A stretch of 64,000 nt of DNA from Kribbella pittospori (GCF_004331465.1 NZ_SJKB01000011.1:124001-188000), one strand, 5' to 3'. Shown: positions 50,750 to 59,280, numbered from the stretch's first letter. The notes: generated from the sequence alone by a model not told the origin. A program made the numbers and translations.

Positions 50750-51289
50750 TCAGTCGTCGAAGTCAGCCCAGGTGTCGACGTCATCCCCGGCCCGAGTCGG
50801 GTCGGACCACACCAGGTCCAGGTCGGCCACCAGCCGCCGTACCGACTTGTCCCGCGGATCGCCGATCCGCCGGATCGCTTCGGCCAACGCGGTACGCCGG
50901 TACGCCGTCGCGAGCTGCTGCCCACGCCCGTCGGTGTCCCGGAGACCGTGACCGTCATGGTCCCCGAGACCGTCGACGAGACGCGCAACGTCGGGCTTCG
51001 TCAGCCACGGCAGGTCACAGCTCAGCACCACGACAACCGCAGCGGACCCGTGGGCGAGCCCGGCCGCGATCCCTGCCACCGGGCCGCCGGACGGCGGATC
51101 CTCGACCGTCCAGCCAACCTCTCGGCAGGTCGTGCGGACCGGGCCGACCACCACGGTCGACACGGCGGCATCAGTTGCCGTCAGCACCCGATCCAGCAGC
51201 GTCGCGCCGTCGAGCACCAGCATCGCCTTGTCCACTCCACCGAATCGGGTCGAACCACCCCCAGCGAGCACCAGCGCGTCGAAGTCCAC
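50750..51289 (-). CDS. mobA: Molybdenum cofactor guanylyltransferase-like NTP transferase
   Basis: 179 aa MobA-like enzyme. LAGGGSTRFGGVDKAML (~residues 8-24) is the nucleotide-binding loop, and VVVLSCDLPWL the metal-binding Asp strand. MobA joins GMP to molybdopterin; related MobA-like proteins act on other nucleotidyl substrates, so the molybdenum role is likely but not proven. No other moa/moe genes are in the window. GTG start with GAGACT 6 nt before it. Confidence 0.8.
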   Translation of the reverse strand: MDFDALVLAGGGSTRFGGVDKAMLVLDGATLLDRVLTATDAAVSTVVVGPVRTTCREVGWTVEDPPSGGPVAGIAAGLAHGSAAVVVVLSCDLPWLTKPDVARLVDGLGDHDGHGLRDTDGRGQQLATAYRRTALAEAIRRIGDPRDKSVRRLVADLDLVWSDPTRAGDDVDTWADFDD

Positions 51290-51307
51290 GGAAGCAGTCT
51301 CGCCGGG

Positions 51308-51895
51308 TCAGTCCTTCGGCATCAACTCCTCCCGGTTTCTCCGCAGCACCTCGCGCTCCTCGGGCGTCAGCGCGGCCATCGCCGTCTTCCGCTCCTCGGC
51401 CAGTGCTTCCAACTCGGCCGCGGTCAGGTCGGCAACGGCTCGGAGCCGGCTCTGCGCCAGCTCCTGGAATTCCTCGCGTGTCAGTGCACGGGACATCGCA
51501 GTCATCACCTCGATCAGCTCCAGAAGTGCCTGGGCCGACGGCTCGTCGGCCCGGTCCAATCCACCGAGGACACCGAGCAGCTTGCGTTTCACGTCGGCCG
51601 CGGCGGCGAGCTGCTCCTCGACGACCTCGAGCTGTTTGCGGATCAGCTCCCGGGGATCCGTCAGCTCCCCGTCGAGGATCTGCCCCACCTCGGAGAGCGT
51701 CAGGCCGAACCCGCGCAGCGCAACCACCCGGTGCAGGCGGCGGACGTCGTCGGCGTCGTACCGACGGTGTCCGGACGCGCTCCGATCGCTCGGGCACAGC
51801 AGACCGATCTCGTCGTAGTGATGCAGAGTGCGGACGCTGAGGCCGGTGGCTTCCGCCAGTTCGCCGACCCGCCAGGTCCTCTCGTCGGTGTCCAT
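51308..51895 (-). CDS. MerR-family regulator (TipAL-like)
   Basis: 195 aa. The N-terminal winged HTH TWRVGELAEATGLSVRTLHHYDEIGLLCPS (~residues 7-36) is followed by a long dimerisation helix and a helical C-terminal part lacking a metal-binding Cys set, so it likely senses an organic compound. Its own promoter has a 19-bp spacer with a palindrome between -35 and -10, the classic MerR target, indicating autoregulation. The mRNA is probably leaderless. The C-N hydrolase gene is divergent from it. Confidence 0.9.
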   Translation of the reverse strand: MDTDERTWRVGELAEATGLSVRTLHHYDEIGLLCPSDRSASGHRRYDADDVRRLHRVVALRGFGLTLSEVGQILDGELTDPRELIRKQLEVVEEQLAAAADVKRKLLGVLGGLDRADEPSAQALLELIEVMTAMSRALTREEFQELAQSRLRAVADLTAAELEALAEERKTAMAALTPEEREVLRRNREELMPKD

Positions 51896-51902
51896 GTCGT
51901 CG

Positions 51903-51933
51903 ACCGTAGGTCCTCACGTGGCGTGAGGTTCAA
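51903..51933 (-). promoter_or_regulatory. MerR-type promoter with 19-bp spacer and operator
   Basis: On the minus strand TTGAAC (51928-51933) and TACGGT (51903-51908) are 19 bp apart. The spacer holds the inverted repeat CCTCACG-TGG-CGTGAGG (51912-51928). The -10 ends 7 nt before the merR ATG. Confidence 0.8.
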
Positions 51934-51962
51934 GCCCGGATTTTCTGCGGCACCATGGAGGG

Positions 51963-52754
51963 GTGAAGATCGCCGTGGTGCAGACCGCCAGCAGCTACGA
52001 CAAGGCCGCCAACCGCGACCTGGTGACGCGTGTTGTCGCCGACGCGGCGCGGGACCAACCGGACCTGGTCGTGCTTCCGGAGGCGATCATGGCCGACTTC
52101 GCCGTCGAGGGCGGATCGGTCGCGGAGGCCGCCGAGGCGCTCGACGGCGAGTTCGTGGACACGCTGCGCAAGTGCGCGCTGGAGCATGGCGTGGCGGTCG
52201 TGGCAGGAATGTTCGAGCGCAGCTGCGACCAGCACCGGCCCTACAACACGCTCCTGGCGGTAGGAGCCGACGGCTCACTGCTGGGCGCCTACCGGAAGAT
52301 CCACCTGTACGACGCCTTCGGCTACAAGGAGTCGGACCAGCTGACCCCTGGCGATGTCGCACCGGTCGTGGTGAAGGTCGGTGGGCGTTCGCTGGGCCTG
52401 ATGACCTGCTACGACCTGCGCTTCCCCGAGCTGTCCCGCGCACTGGTCGACGCCGGCGCCGAGGTCCTCGTCGTACCGGCCGCGTGGGTTCGCGGACCGC
52501 TCAAGGAACACCACTGGACCACTCTGCTCACGGCCAGGGCTGTGGAGAACACCTGCTACGTGGCAGCCGCAGCGCAGAACGGCAAGAAGTACTGCGGCCT
52601 CAGCCAGGTCATCGACCCGCAGGGCATCGCACTCACCGCAGTGGGCGAGGCGGACGGGTACGCGGTGGCTGAGGTGTCCGCCGACCGCTTGACCGACGTA
52701 CGGCGGCGTAACCCGTCGCTGCTGAACCGCCGCTACACTGTCAGCCCCCGCTGA
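51963..52754 (+). CDS. Carbon-nitrogen hydrolase (nitrilase superfamily)
   Basis: 263 aa. The Glu-Lys-Cys triad is visible: Glu in VLPEAIM (~residue 43), Lys in YRKIHLYD (~110) and Cys in LMTCYDLRFPEL (~144). The pattern is that of Nit1/omega-amidase-type enzymes of metabolite repair, such as deaminated glutathione amidase. GTG 51963 directly follows GGAGGG. It is divergent from merR and 56 bp upstream of the CobC-like gene. Confidence 0.87.
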   Translation: MKIAVVQTASSYDKAANRDLVTRVVADAARDQPDLVVLPEAIMADFAVEGGSVAEAAEALDGEFVDTLRKCALEHGVAVVAGMFERSCDQHRPYNTLLAVGADGSLLGAYRKIHLYDAFGYKESDQLTPGDVAPVVVKVGGRSLGLMTCYDLRFPELSRALVDAGAEVLVVPAAWVRGPLKEHHWTTLLTARAVENTCYVAAAAQNGKKYCGLSQVIDPQGIALTAVGEADGYAVAEVSADRLTDVRRRNPSLLNRRYTVSPR

Positions 52755-52798
52755 CGCTCGGTGCGCGGACTGCCCGGCGGGAATCGCTGCAAGCGGGT

Positions 52799-52804
52799 TA
52801 GCCT
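52799..52804 (+). promoter_or_regulatory. -10 element for leaderless cobC-like mRNA
   Basis: TAGCCT ends 6 nt before the GTG at 52811. Confidence 0.45.
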
Positions 52805-52810
52805 CCTGGG

Positions 52811-53830
52811 GTGGCGGATGGGTTCGATCTGGATCATCACGGGGACCTCGAGGTCGGGGACGGGCTGGTGGACCTCGCAGTCAACGTGCGGGCAGGCACT
52901 CCGCCCGGTTGGCTGATCGAGGAGATCACGGCCAGCCTCACCGACTTGGCGGCGTACCCGAGGCAGGACGCTGCGGTGGCAGCAGTTGCTGCACGGCACT
53001 GTGTCTCGCCTGACCGGGTGCTGTTGACCGGAGGGGCGGCAGAGGCGTTCGTGCTGATCGCTCGGGCGTTCCGGCCGCGGCATGCGGTCGTCGTTCATCC
53101 GCAGTTCACCGAGCCAGAGGCCGCGCTGCGGTCGGCCGGGCACGTGGTCGATCGCGTCATCCTGCGGCCCGAGGACGGGTTCGTCCTGGATCCGCGAGCG
53201 GTCCCTGCCGACGCCGACCTCGTCGTCATCGGCAATCCCACCAACCCGACGTCCGTACTGCACCGCGCCGACGACCTGCGCGAGCTGGCTCGGCCGGACC
53301 GGATCCTGGTGGTTGACGAGGCGTTCATGGACGCCGTACCGGGCGAACCGGAGTCGCTGGCCGGTGCCTCGATCCCGGGTCTGGTCGTGATCCGCAGCCT
53401 GACCAAGACGTGGGGACTCGCGGGCCTGCGGGTCGGGTACGTGCTGGCCGGAGCCGGGTTGATCGAACAACTGGCCGCCGTGCAGCCGCACTGGCCGGTG
53501 TCCACTCCTGCTCTCGCCGCGGCTATTGCCTGCAGCAACGAGCGTGCCGTCGCCGAGGCGGCTCAGGCCGCGCTGGACATCGACCGGCAGCGTGTTCATC
53601 TGCTTGACAGCCTCGGCCCGGTGCCGACGTACGGCGTGCCGCGTGGACCGTTCGTCCTGGTGCAGAAAGAGGGCGGCGCCGTACTGCGGGAATCCTTGCG
53701 AGAGCGTGGATTCGCGGTCCGTCGGGGCGACACGTTCCCGGGCCTCGGACCGGACTGGCTGCGGATCGCGGTCCGGCCGGAGGACGTGACCGACGCCTTC
53801 GCGAAGGTGTGGCGCGACCTGACGACCTGA
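52811..53830 (+). CDS. cobC: Rv2231c-type PLP-dependent aminotransferase (CobC-like)
   Basis: 339 aa class I/II aminotransferase fold. The PLP lysine lies in RSLTKTWGLAGLRVGY (~residues 196-211), with NPTNPT and VVDEAFMD upstream. The group contains threonine-phosphate decarboxylase (CobC/CobD) of cobalamin synthesis and the mycobacterial Rv2231c protein; it may make the aminopropanol arm of B12 or act as histidinol-phosphate-type transaminase. No other cobalamin genes are in the window. The leaderless promoter upstream is convincing. Confidence 0.82.
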   Translation: MADGFDLDHHGDLEVGDGLVDLAVNVRAGTPPGWLIEEITASLTDLAAYPRQDAAVAAVAARHCVSPDRVLLTGGAAEAFVLIARAFRPRHAVVVHPQFTEPEAALRSAGHVVDRVILRPEDGFVLDPRAVPADADLVVIGNPTNPTSVLHRADDLRELARPDRILVVDEAFMDAVPGEPESLAGASIPGLVVIRSLTKTWGLAGLRVGYVLAGAGLIEQLAAVQPHWPVSTPALAAAIACSNERAVAEAAQAALDIDRQRVHLLDSLGPVPTYGVPRGPFVLVQKEGGAVLRESLRERGFAVRRGDTFPGLGPDWLRIAVRPEDVTDAFAKVWRDLTT

Positions 53831-53986
53831 CCCCGTTCGGGGCCGTGCGGCGTTCGCTGTCGAACCGATTGGTCGCTGTAACCCGCGAGGGGTTTAGTCC
53901 ACCTGCACTTTGCGCACAGGATGGTCGCAGAGTGCCCTGCTCGCCCCTCCGGCACTCATCTGGCCATTCGCGAAGGGAGCAGCACA
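53831..53986 (+). promoter_or_regulatory. 156-bp upstream region of the repeat-polypeptide gene
   Basis: Begins with a small CCCCG-TT-CGGGG hairpin after the cobC stop. AACCC (53880-53884) and GGGTT (53890-53894) form another inverted repeat. GAAGGGAG before ATG 53987 is a clear ribosome binding site. No promoter hexamers stand out. Confidence 0.4.
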
Positions 53987-54514
53987 ATGGGTCTGAACGA
54001 CGACGACATGACGACCTCGTCCGAAGGTGGCGAAGGTCTGGCGGACGGTGGCGCGACCGTAGGTGGGACGGATGGTGGCGCCGACGGCGGTGCGGATGGT
54101 GGTGCCGGAGGCGCTGAAGGGCCGGCGGACGGCGGTGCGACGGCTGGCATGAGTGACGGCGGTGCAGATGGTGGTGCGGGCGGTGCTGAAGGGCCGGCGG
54201 ACGGTGGAGCATCGTCTGGCGTGAGTGACGGTGGCGCCGACGGCGGTGCGGATGGTGGCGCCGGTGGTGGCGAGGGACCGGCTGATGGCGGTGCGACGCC
54301 AGGTGGCACTGACGGTGGCGCCGACGGTGGTGCGGATGGCGGTGCGGGAGGCGGCGAAGGACCCGCGGACGGCGGAGCCTCTCCGGGCATGAGTGATGGT
54401 GGAGCGGATGGTGGCGCCGGAGGCGGCGAGGGGCCGGCTGACGGCGGTGCCGATGCGAACGCGACCGACGGTGGCGCCGACGGCGGGGCCAGTGGAGGTT
54501 CTGGGAGTTGGTGA
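53987..54514 (+). CDS. Asp-Gly-Gly repeat polypeptide, putative modified-peptide substrate
   Basis: 175 aa of low complexity. After MGLNDDDMTTSSEGG the sequence is five to six tandem units of about 24-28 residues, each built as [ST]DGGADGG, AGG[AG]EGPADGG, A[TS]. There are 21 DGG triplets, no Lys, Arg, Cys or His, and the last residue is Trp (GSGSW). Strongly acidic. Its stop overlaps the GTG of a JmjC/cupin oxygenase, so the two are coupled and the peptide is a likely hydroxylation substrate. This could be a ribosomally made, modified polymer; a structural or metal-binding role is equally possible. No recognised family. Confidence 0.78.
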   Translation: MGLNDDDMTTSSEGGEGLADGGATVGGTDGGADGGADGGAGGAEGPADGGATAGMSDGGADGGAGGAEGPADGGASSGVSDGGADGGADGGAGGGEGPADGGATPGGTDGGADGGADGGAGGGEGPADGGASPGMSDGGADGGAGGGEGPADGGADANATDGGADGGASGGSGSW

Positions 54515-55755
54515 CGACGGTGCCGGGAGCCGGTTCGCAGCCTGACGAGCGTCCGGCTCTCCGGCGCTGTGTCGCAGGTGATCTGGACGAGTTCGCGAAC
54601 TCCTACTGGGGTTCGCGGGCTCTGCTGTCCCACGGCCCGGACCTGCCCGCGCCGTACGACGACCTGTTCAGCCTGGAGGCTGCGGACGAGCTGCTGTCGC
54701 GCCGCGGCCTCCGTACGCCGTTCCTGCGGATCGCAAAGAACGGTGCGGTCGTCGGCGACGGGCAGTTCACCGGGTCGGGCGGTGTCGGAGCGGAGATCGC
54801 CGATCAGGTCCGCGACGACAAGGTCGCTGCGCTGTTCGCGAGCGGCCACACCGTCGTACTGCAGGCCCTGCACCGCACCTGGCCGGCTCTGGTCGACTTC
54901 TCGACCCAGCTGTCGGTCGACGCGGGTCACCCGGTGCAGATCAACGCGTACATCACCCCTGCCGAGTCACAGGGGTTCTCCGCGCACTACGACGTTCACG
55001 ACGTGTTCGTGCTGCAGGTCGCGGGCGAGAAGCACTGGACTGTCCATGAGCCGGTGCATGTTGATCCACTCCGCAACCAGCCGTGGACGGACCACTCGCA
55101 GGCGGTCTCGGCCGCGGCCCGTGACAAGGCGCCGGTGATCGATGAGGTGCTGAGGCCCGGTGACGCGCTGTACGTGCCGCGTGGGTTCCTGCACTCGGCC
55201 AAGGCTCTGGGCGGGGTCAGTGCGCATCTGACCGTCGGACTGCACACCATGACTCGCTACCTCCTCGTGCAGGAGCTTGCTGCGGCCGCCGCGAACGACG
55301 CATCGCTGCGCGGTGCTCTGCCGCTTGGATTCGATCCGGGCGACCCGGACCAGCTCAGAGCAGTACTGCCCGAGGTGGCGGACCTCTTCGCCCAGCAGAT
55401 CCAGTCGACAACGCCGGAGGACCTGGCTGCCCGGCTCCGGCGCCGTACCTGGTCTGCCAACCGCCCTGCGCCACTCGGACCCTTGGCACACGCCGCCTCC
55501 ATCGCCTCTCTGGCGGTGGGTACGACGGTCCGCCTCCGGACTGGTCTGCGGTGCCGGGTCGTGGTCGGGGATCCGGTCGTGCTGCAACTGCCAGACCGGA
55601 CAATCACGCTACCCGCAGTCACCGGCGACGCGGTTGTGCAACTGTGCTCAGGGAGCGATCACAAGGTCGGCGATCTCCCCGGTCTCGACGAGGCCGACCA
55701 GCTCGTCCTCGTCCGCCGCCTCCTCACCGAAGCCGTCCTGACAGCCGACGCGTAA
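54511..55755 (+). CDS. JmjC/cupin_4-type 2-oxoglutarate Fe(II) oxygenase
   Basis: 414 aa of the JmjC-like cupin (ROXA/NO66) group. The iron ligands are His159 and Asp161 in HYDVHD and a distal His228 in GFLHSA; the KHW motif following VLQVAGEKHW and the R/K for 2-oxoglutarate are in the usual region. C-terminal ~160 residues form a helical/winged-helix-like part. Known homologues hydroxylate ribosomal or other proteins. Coupled by GTGA to the DGG-repeat gene, so that polypeptide is the obvious candidate substrate (inference). A TTG at 54508 is an alternative start. Confidence 0.85.
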   Translation: MTTVPGAGSQPDERPALRRCVAGDLDEFANSYWGSRALLSHGPDLPAPYDDLFSLEAADELLSRRGLRTPFLRIAKNGAVVGDGQFTGSGGVGAEIADQVRDDKVAALFASGHTVVLQALHRTWPALVDFSTQLSVDAGHPVQINAYITPAESQGFSAHYDVHDVFVLQVAGEKHWTVHEPVHVDPLRNQPWTDHSQAVSAAARDKAPVIDEVLRPGDALYVPRGFLHSAKALGGVSAHLTVGLHTMTRYLLVQELAAAAANDASLRGALPLGFDPGDPDQLRAVLPEVADLFAQQIQSTTPEDLAARLRRRTWSANRPAPLGPLAHAASIASLAVGTTVRLRTGLRCRVVVGDPVVLQLPDRTITLPAVTGDAVVQLCSGSDHKVGDLPGLDEADQLVLVRRLLTEAVLTADA

Positions 55756-55771
55756 ACTACAGCCGGTAGTT
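55755..55771. promoter_or_regulatory. Inverted repeat after the oxygenase gene
   Basis: AACTAC-AGCCG-GTAGTT, beginning at the stop codon of the oxygenase and 30 bp before the sucrase/ferredoxin-like gene. Hairpin or operator. Confidence 0.4.
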
Positions 55772-55800
55772 GCGGAGGGCAACGGTGACGTGGGGTGAGC

Positions 55801-56715
55801 ATGGCTGGCGTGGTGACTGACGGACGCTACCGGGCCGACACGGGCTGTGCCGCACTGGCGGACCGCCGTGGCGACTCGATGGTCGCGACCGCACCACCGG
55901 CCGAGCGCTGGCTGCTGATCGAATCCCGCGTCGCATGGCCGCGGGACGCTCTGGCCGCACTCCGGCCCGAGGGCTTGGGCGCCGAGGTCGCGCGGCTCTG
56001 CCGACAGTTGGGGTACCGACCCGCGCTCATCAGACGCTACGGACGGCTGGACCGGACGGCTCCATGCCGGTTCGCGCTGGCTGACTGCCGGCCTGGGCGC
56101 GAGTCGGTCCGGTGGGGCGAGCTGCCGTCGGACGAGCATCTGCTGAACGTCCTGCGCGGCGATGCTGAACCAGGCCCGGTCAATCGTGAGCCGGTGTACC
56201 TCGTCTGCACGCACGGGCGGCACGACGCGTGTTGCGCCGTACGTGGTCGGCCGGTCGCGGCGGCGCTGGCTGGTGCGTATCCGGAGCGGACGTGGGAGTG
56301 CAGCCATGTCGGCGGTGACCGGTTCGCTGCGAACGTCGTCGTACTGCCGCAGGGGCTGTTCTACGGACATGTTCCGGTTGCTCGCGCGGTCGAGCTCGCC
56401 AAGCATCACGACGAAGGGCGGGTGGTGCCGGATCTGCTGCGTGGATCGGGTGCGTTCGTCCCGCCGGTGCAGGCCGCGCAGCACTTCGCACGCGCTGCAG
56501 GTCACTCACTCCTCATCGACGAGCTTCGTCCCCAAGCTGTTCGTGGACTGGCCGACCATCATTGGCAGGTGGATCTCGCTTTGCCCGACGACGCCGGTCT
56601 GGTCACCGTCGAGGTCTCCGGACATCTGGACACGATCGATGCGCGGCTGACGTGTGCGGGCGTCGCACCGGCCACGGTGCGCCGCTTCCAGTTGCACAGC
56701 ATCACGTCCAGCTGA
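55801..56715 (+). CDS. Sucrase/ferredoxin-like (Suc_Fer) protein
   Basis: 304 aa with thioredoxin-like ferredoxin features: VCTHGRHDACCAVRGRPVA (Cys ~136 and ~144-145), then WECSHVGGDRFAANVVVLP, the family signature that binds a [2Fe-2S] cluster through Cys/His residues. It could supply electrons or protect an iron centre. It follows the JmjC oxygenase gene after 45 bp on the same strand, so a redox partner role for that enzyme is inferred. ATG 55801 and GTG 55795 are both possible starts. Convergent overlap of 14 bp with the LysR gene. Confidence 0.8.
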   Translation: MAGVVTDGRYRADTGCAALADRRGDSMVATAPPAERWLLIESRVAWPRDALAALRPEGLGAEVARLCRQLGYRPALIRRYGRLDRTAPCRFALADCRPGRESVRWGELPSDEHLLNVLRGDAEPGPVNREPVYLVCTHGRHDACCAVRGRPVAAALAGAYPERTWECSHVGGDRFAANVVVLPQGLFYGHVPVARAVELAKHHDEGRVVPDLLRGSGAFVPPVQAAQHFARAAGHSLLIDELRPQAVRGLADHHWQVDLALPDDAGLVTVEVSGHLDTIDARLTCAGVAPATVRRFQLHSITSS

Positions 56716-57613
56716 CCGCGTCCGGCGCTCGCCGCTGCTGTTCGAGCAGTCCTTGGACCAACGCGAGCGGAGCCCATCCGCCTCGGCCGCGGCGGGTGAG
56801 TGTGTACGTGCGGAACGTCGGCACCGGATCGCGCAACCGGCGTACCGAGATGCCCGGGGCCTTCAGGCTGCCGATCGGAAGCAGCGCGACGCCAAGGCCC
56901 GCGACGATCATGTCCCGGACCAGCGGGAGGCTGTCGGCGCGGTGGGTGATGCGTGGCTCGAAGCCGGCCAGCGAGGCGATGGTCCGCACGACCTGCTCGT
57001 CTCCGGAGTGGCGGGAGTTCACGATCCAGTCGCTGTCCGCGAACGCAGCGGCAACCTCGGCTGTGGTTCCCGAGGTACGCCGGGAGCGGGACGGCACGCC
57101 GAGTCCCCACGTCGCGTGCCACAGCCGGGTGATCTCGAGGCCAGGGTCGACGTTCGCCGGCGCCAGGTTGTAGTCGTAGCTCACCGCGAGATCGACCTGA
57201 TCGCGCTCGAGCAGCGTCAGCGCCTCGGGCGGCTCCTGCTCCTGGATCTCCAGCCGCACGTCGGGATGCGCGGAGGCGAGCCGCTGTACGACGGGCAGCA
57301 CCGTGTCCCGGATCGCGGTGTGGAATGCAGCCACGCGAACCGTTCCAGCCGGTCTGGACGAGGGGTCGAGGTCAGCACGGGCCGCCTCGACCGCGGCGAC
57401 GATGTCCACTGCGTGCCCGGCCAATCGCTGGCCGGCCGGGGTCAGCCGGACTCGGCGTCCGTCGGGCTCAAGCAGCGGTGTGCCGACCTCGTGGGCGAGC
57501 GCAGCGATCTGCTGGGACACGGTCGAAGTCGTCACTCCGAGGGTCTCCGCGACGGCGCGCATGGACCCGAGTCGGGACAACGCCAGCAGGAGCTCGAGAC
57601 GGCGTACATCCAT
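56702..57613 (-). CDS. LysR-family transcriptional regulator
   Basis: 303 aa. N-terminal HTH ELLLALSRLGSMRAVAETLGVTTSTVSQQIAAL (~residues 7-40) and C-terminal periplasmic-binding-like effector domain from ~85. Divergent from an EamA transporter gene with 85 bp between, a typical LysR-target arrangement; the region contains TTGTTCATTGATCCCGAA as a possible T-N11-A site. Confidence 0.9.
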   Translation of the reverse strand: MDVRRLELLLALSRLGSMRAVAETLGVTTSTVSQQIAALAHEVGTPLLEPDGRRVRLTPAGQRLAGHAVDIVAAVEAARADLDPSSRPAGTVRVAAFHTAIRDTVLPVVQRLASAHPDVRLEIQEQEPPEALTLLERDQVDLAVSYDYNLAPANVDPGLEITRLWHATWGLGVPSRSRRTSGTTAEVAAAFADSDWIVNSRHSGDEQVVRTIASLAGFEPRITHRADSLPLVRDMIVAGLGVALLPIGSLKAPGISVRRLRDPVPTFRTYTLTRRGRGGWAPLALVQGLLEQQRRAPDAVSWT

Positions 57614-57698
57614 GATCCCCTATTGTTCATTGATCCCGAACGGTATGTCCATGATTCTCACGTGGACGCGAACGGATTCGCGAGCTTCACTGGAGGGC

Positions 57699-58691
57699 AT
57701 GACCACCCGTGAGAGCCGCACCGGCGTGGCGTTCGCCGTCATGTCGATGAGTTGCGTCCAGCTCGGTCTCTCCGTATCGGTCAGCCTGTTCGACCGCCTC
57801 GGCCCCGAGGGTGCGGCGTGGCTGCGGTTGTCCTTCGCGGCGGTGATCGTGCTGGTCCTGTTCCGTCCCCGGCTCCGCTCGTTCGATCGCCGTTCCCTTC
57901 TCGCCGCCGTCGGCCTGGGCATCGCCACCGGCGGCGTGACGCTTCTCTTCATGGCTGCGGCAGCCCGGATCCCGCTCGGCGTGGCCAGCGCCTTGGAGTT
58001 CCTCGGACCGTTGAGCGTCGCCGTCGTGCGCAACGCGCGGCAACCCACCGCGGTCCGGGTCCCCGGGCTACGCGGCTTCGGGGGACGGCGCGCCGGGCTG
58101 GTGTGGCCTGCGTTGGCGTTCGTCGGAGTGATGCTGCTGACCCAACCTTGGCGATTCGTCGGCGGCTCGGCGTCGGGGGCGCATGAGTCGGGGGTGCCGG
58201 TCGGTGGATCGCTGGATGGGCTCGGCGTGCTGTTCGCACTGGGCGCGGCCGTGTGCTGGGCGGCGTACATCCTGCTCACCCAGCATGTGGGCGACAACGT
58301 CTCCGGCCTTCAGGGTCTGGGCGTGTCGATCCCGGTCGCGGCCGTGGTCGCGACCATCGTTGCCGGGCCGAGCACGATCCCGCTGATGACCTGGGATCTG
58401 GTCGCCATCGGCTTCGGCCTGGCGCTCCTGCTCCCGGTCATCCCGTTCACCCTGGAGTACCTGGCCCTGCGTCGCCTGGACGCAGGCGTGTTCGGCACAC
58501 TCATGAGCCTGGAACCAGCGCTGGCCCTCCTCGTCGGTTGGCTTATCCTTCATCAGCTGCCAGGCCTGCTCCCCGTCTTCGGCATCGTCTTCGTCGTCCT
58601 GGCCGGCATGGGCGCAGAGCGCACCTCCGCGCCCCACCGTCCAAGCCCACCACAGTCGACCGAACAGCCCGGCGTACTCAGTCCGGGCTAG
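57699..58691 (+). CDS. EamA/DMT-superfamily exporter (RhtA-like)
   Basis: 330 aa with ten predicted helices arranged as two EamA repeats (the second near AAYILLTQHVGDNVSGLQG). The group exports amino acids such as threonine/homoserine or other metabolites. GGAGGG precedes ATG 57699; longer open frames start within the LysR gene. Regulation by the divergent LysR protein is likely. A Pro-rich tail follows the last helix. 14-bp convergent overlap with the next gene. Confidence 0.88.
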   Translation: MTTRESRTGVAFAVMSMSCVQLGLSVSVSLFDRLGPEGAAWLRLSFAAVIVLVLFRPRLRSFDRRSLLAAVGLGIATGGVTLLFMAAAARIPLGVASALEFLGPLSVAVVRNARQPTAVRVPGLRGFGGRRAGLVWPALAFVGVMLLTQPWRFVGGSASGAHESGVPVGGSLDGLGVLFALGAAVCWAAYILLTQHVGDNVSGLQGLGVSIPVAAVVATIVAGPSTIPLMTWDLVAIGFGLALLLPVIPFTLEYLALRRLDAGVFGTLMSLEPALALLVGWLILHQLPGLLPVFGIVFVVLAGMGAERTSAPHRPSPPQSTEQPGVLSPG

Positions 58692-59280
58692 GTAGCTCCC
58701 GGTCCGACAGGTGGCTGCCGTAGAAGGTGGATTGGCGGCTCATGATGTCGCGCATCGACGTTCCGCGGGGGACGTTGTAGACGGTGCCGGGGAAGTCCAG
58801 GTCGCGCTGGATGGGCCAGAACTCTTCGTGCCGATCGGGGGCGAAGAGTTGGGCCGGGTTGCCGACGGCAATCCATCCGATCGGGAGGACCGTGCCGGGT
58901 TCCAGGCGCGAGTTCACGTGCAGCACGCTGTTGATCCGGAGTTCCGCGCCCGCGCCGGCGACAGAACCGGGGAACAACGCGGCGCCCGTGGCGATGAAGA
59001 CTTCGTCCTCGACCGTGGCGCCGTTGACGTGTGCATGGGGACCTACCAGGACCGCGTCACCGAGCAGGGTGGGATGACTCGCCCGGCCGCGCACCAGGGC
59101 GTTCTCCATCACCACGCTGTTCGCACCGACATGGATCTCACCGTTCTCCGCGGTCAGTACGGCACCGTGCAGGACTCTGCTGCCTTCGCCCAGGACGACG
59201 GCGCCACAGAGGACTGCGGATGGTGCGACATAAGCGGATTCGGGCACGACCGGTCGTCGGCCGCGGTGTTCGAGCAGCAT
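58678..59280 (-). CDS. Gamma-carbonic-anhydrase-like hexapeptide-repeat protein
   Basis: 200 aa left-handed beta-helix. The isoleucine/valine-patterned hexapeptides cover residues ~15-140, with His residues in HPTLLGDAVLVGPHAHVNGA where gamma carbonic anhydrases hold zinc. The C-terminal tail (APDRHEEFWPIQRDLDFPGTVY) fits the YrdA/PaaY-type group. Catalysis is possible but unproven; many relatives are acyl- or carnitine-linked accessory proteins. Start ATG at 59280; no partner genes nearby. Confidence 0.85.
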   Translation of the reverse strand: MLLEHRGRRPVVPESAYVAPSAVLCGAVVLGEGSRVLHGAVLTAENGEIHVGANSVVMENALVRGRASHPTLLGDAVLVGPHAHVNGATVEDEVFIATGAALFPGSVAGAGAELRINSVLHVNSRLEPGTVLPIGWIAVGNPAQLFAPDRHEEFWPIQRDLDFPGTVYNVPRGTSMRDIMSRQSTFYGSHLSDRELPSPD

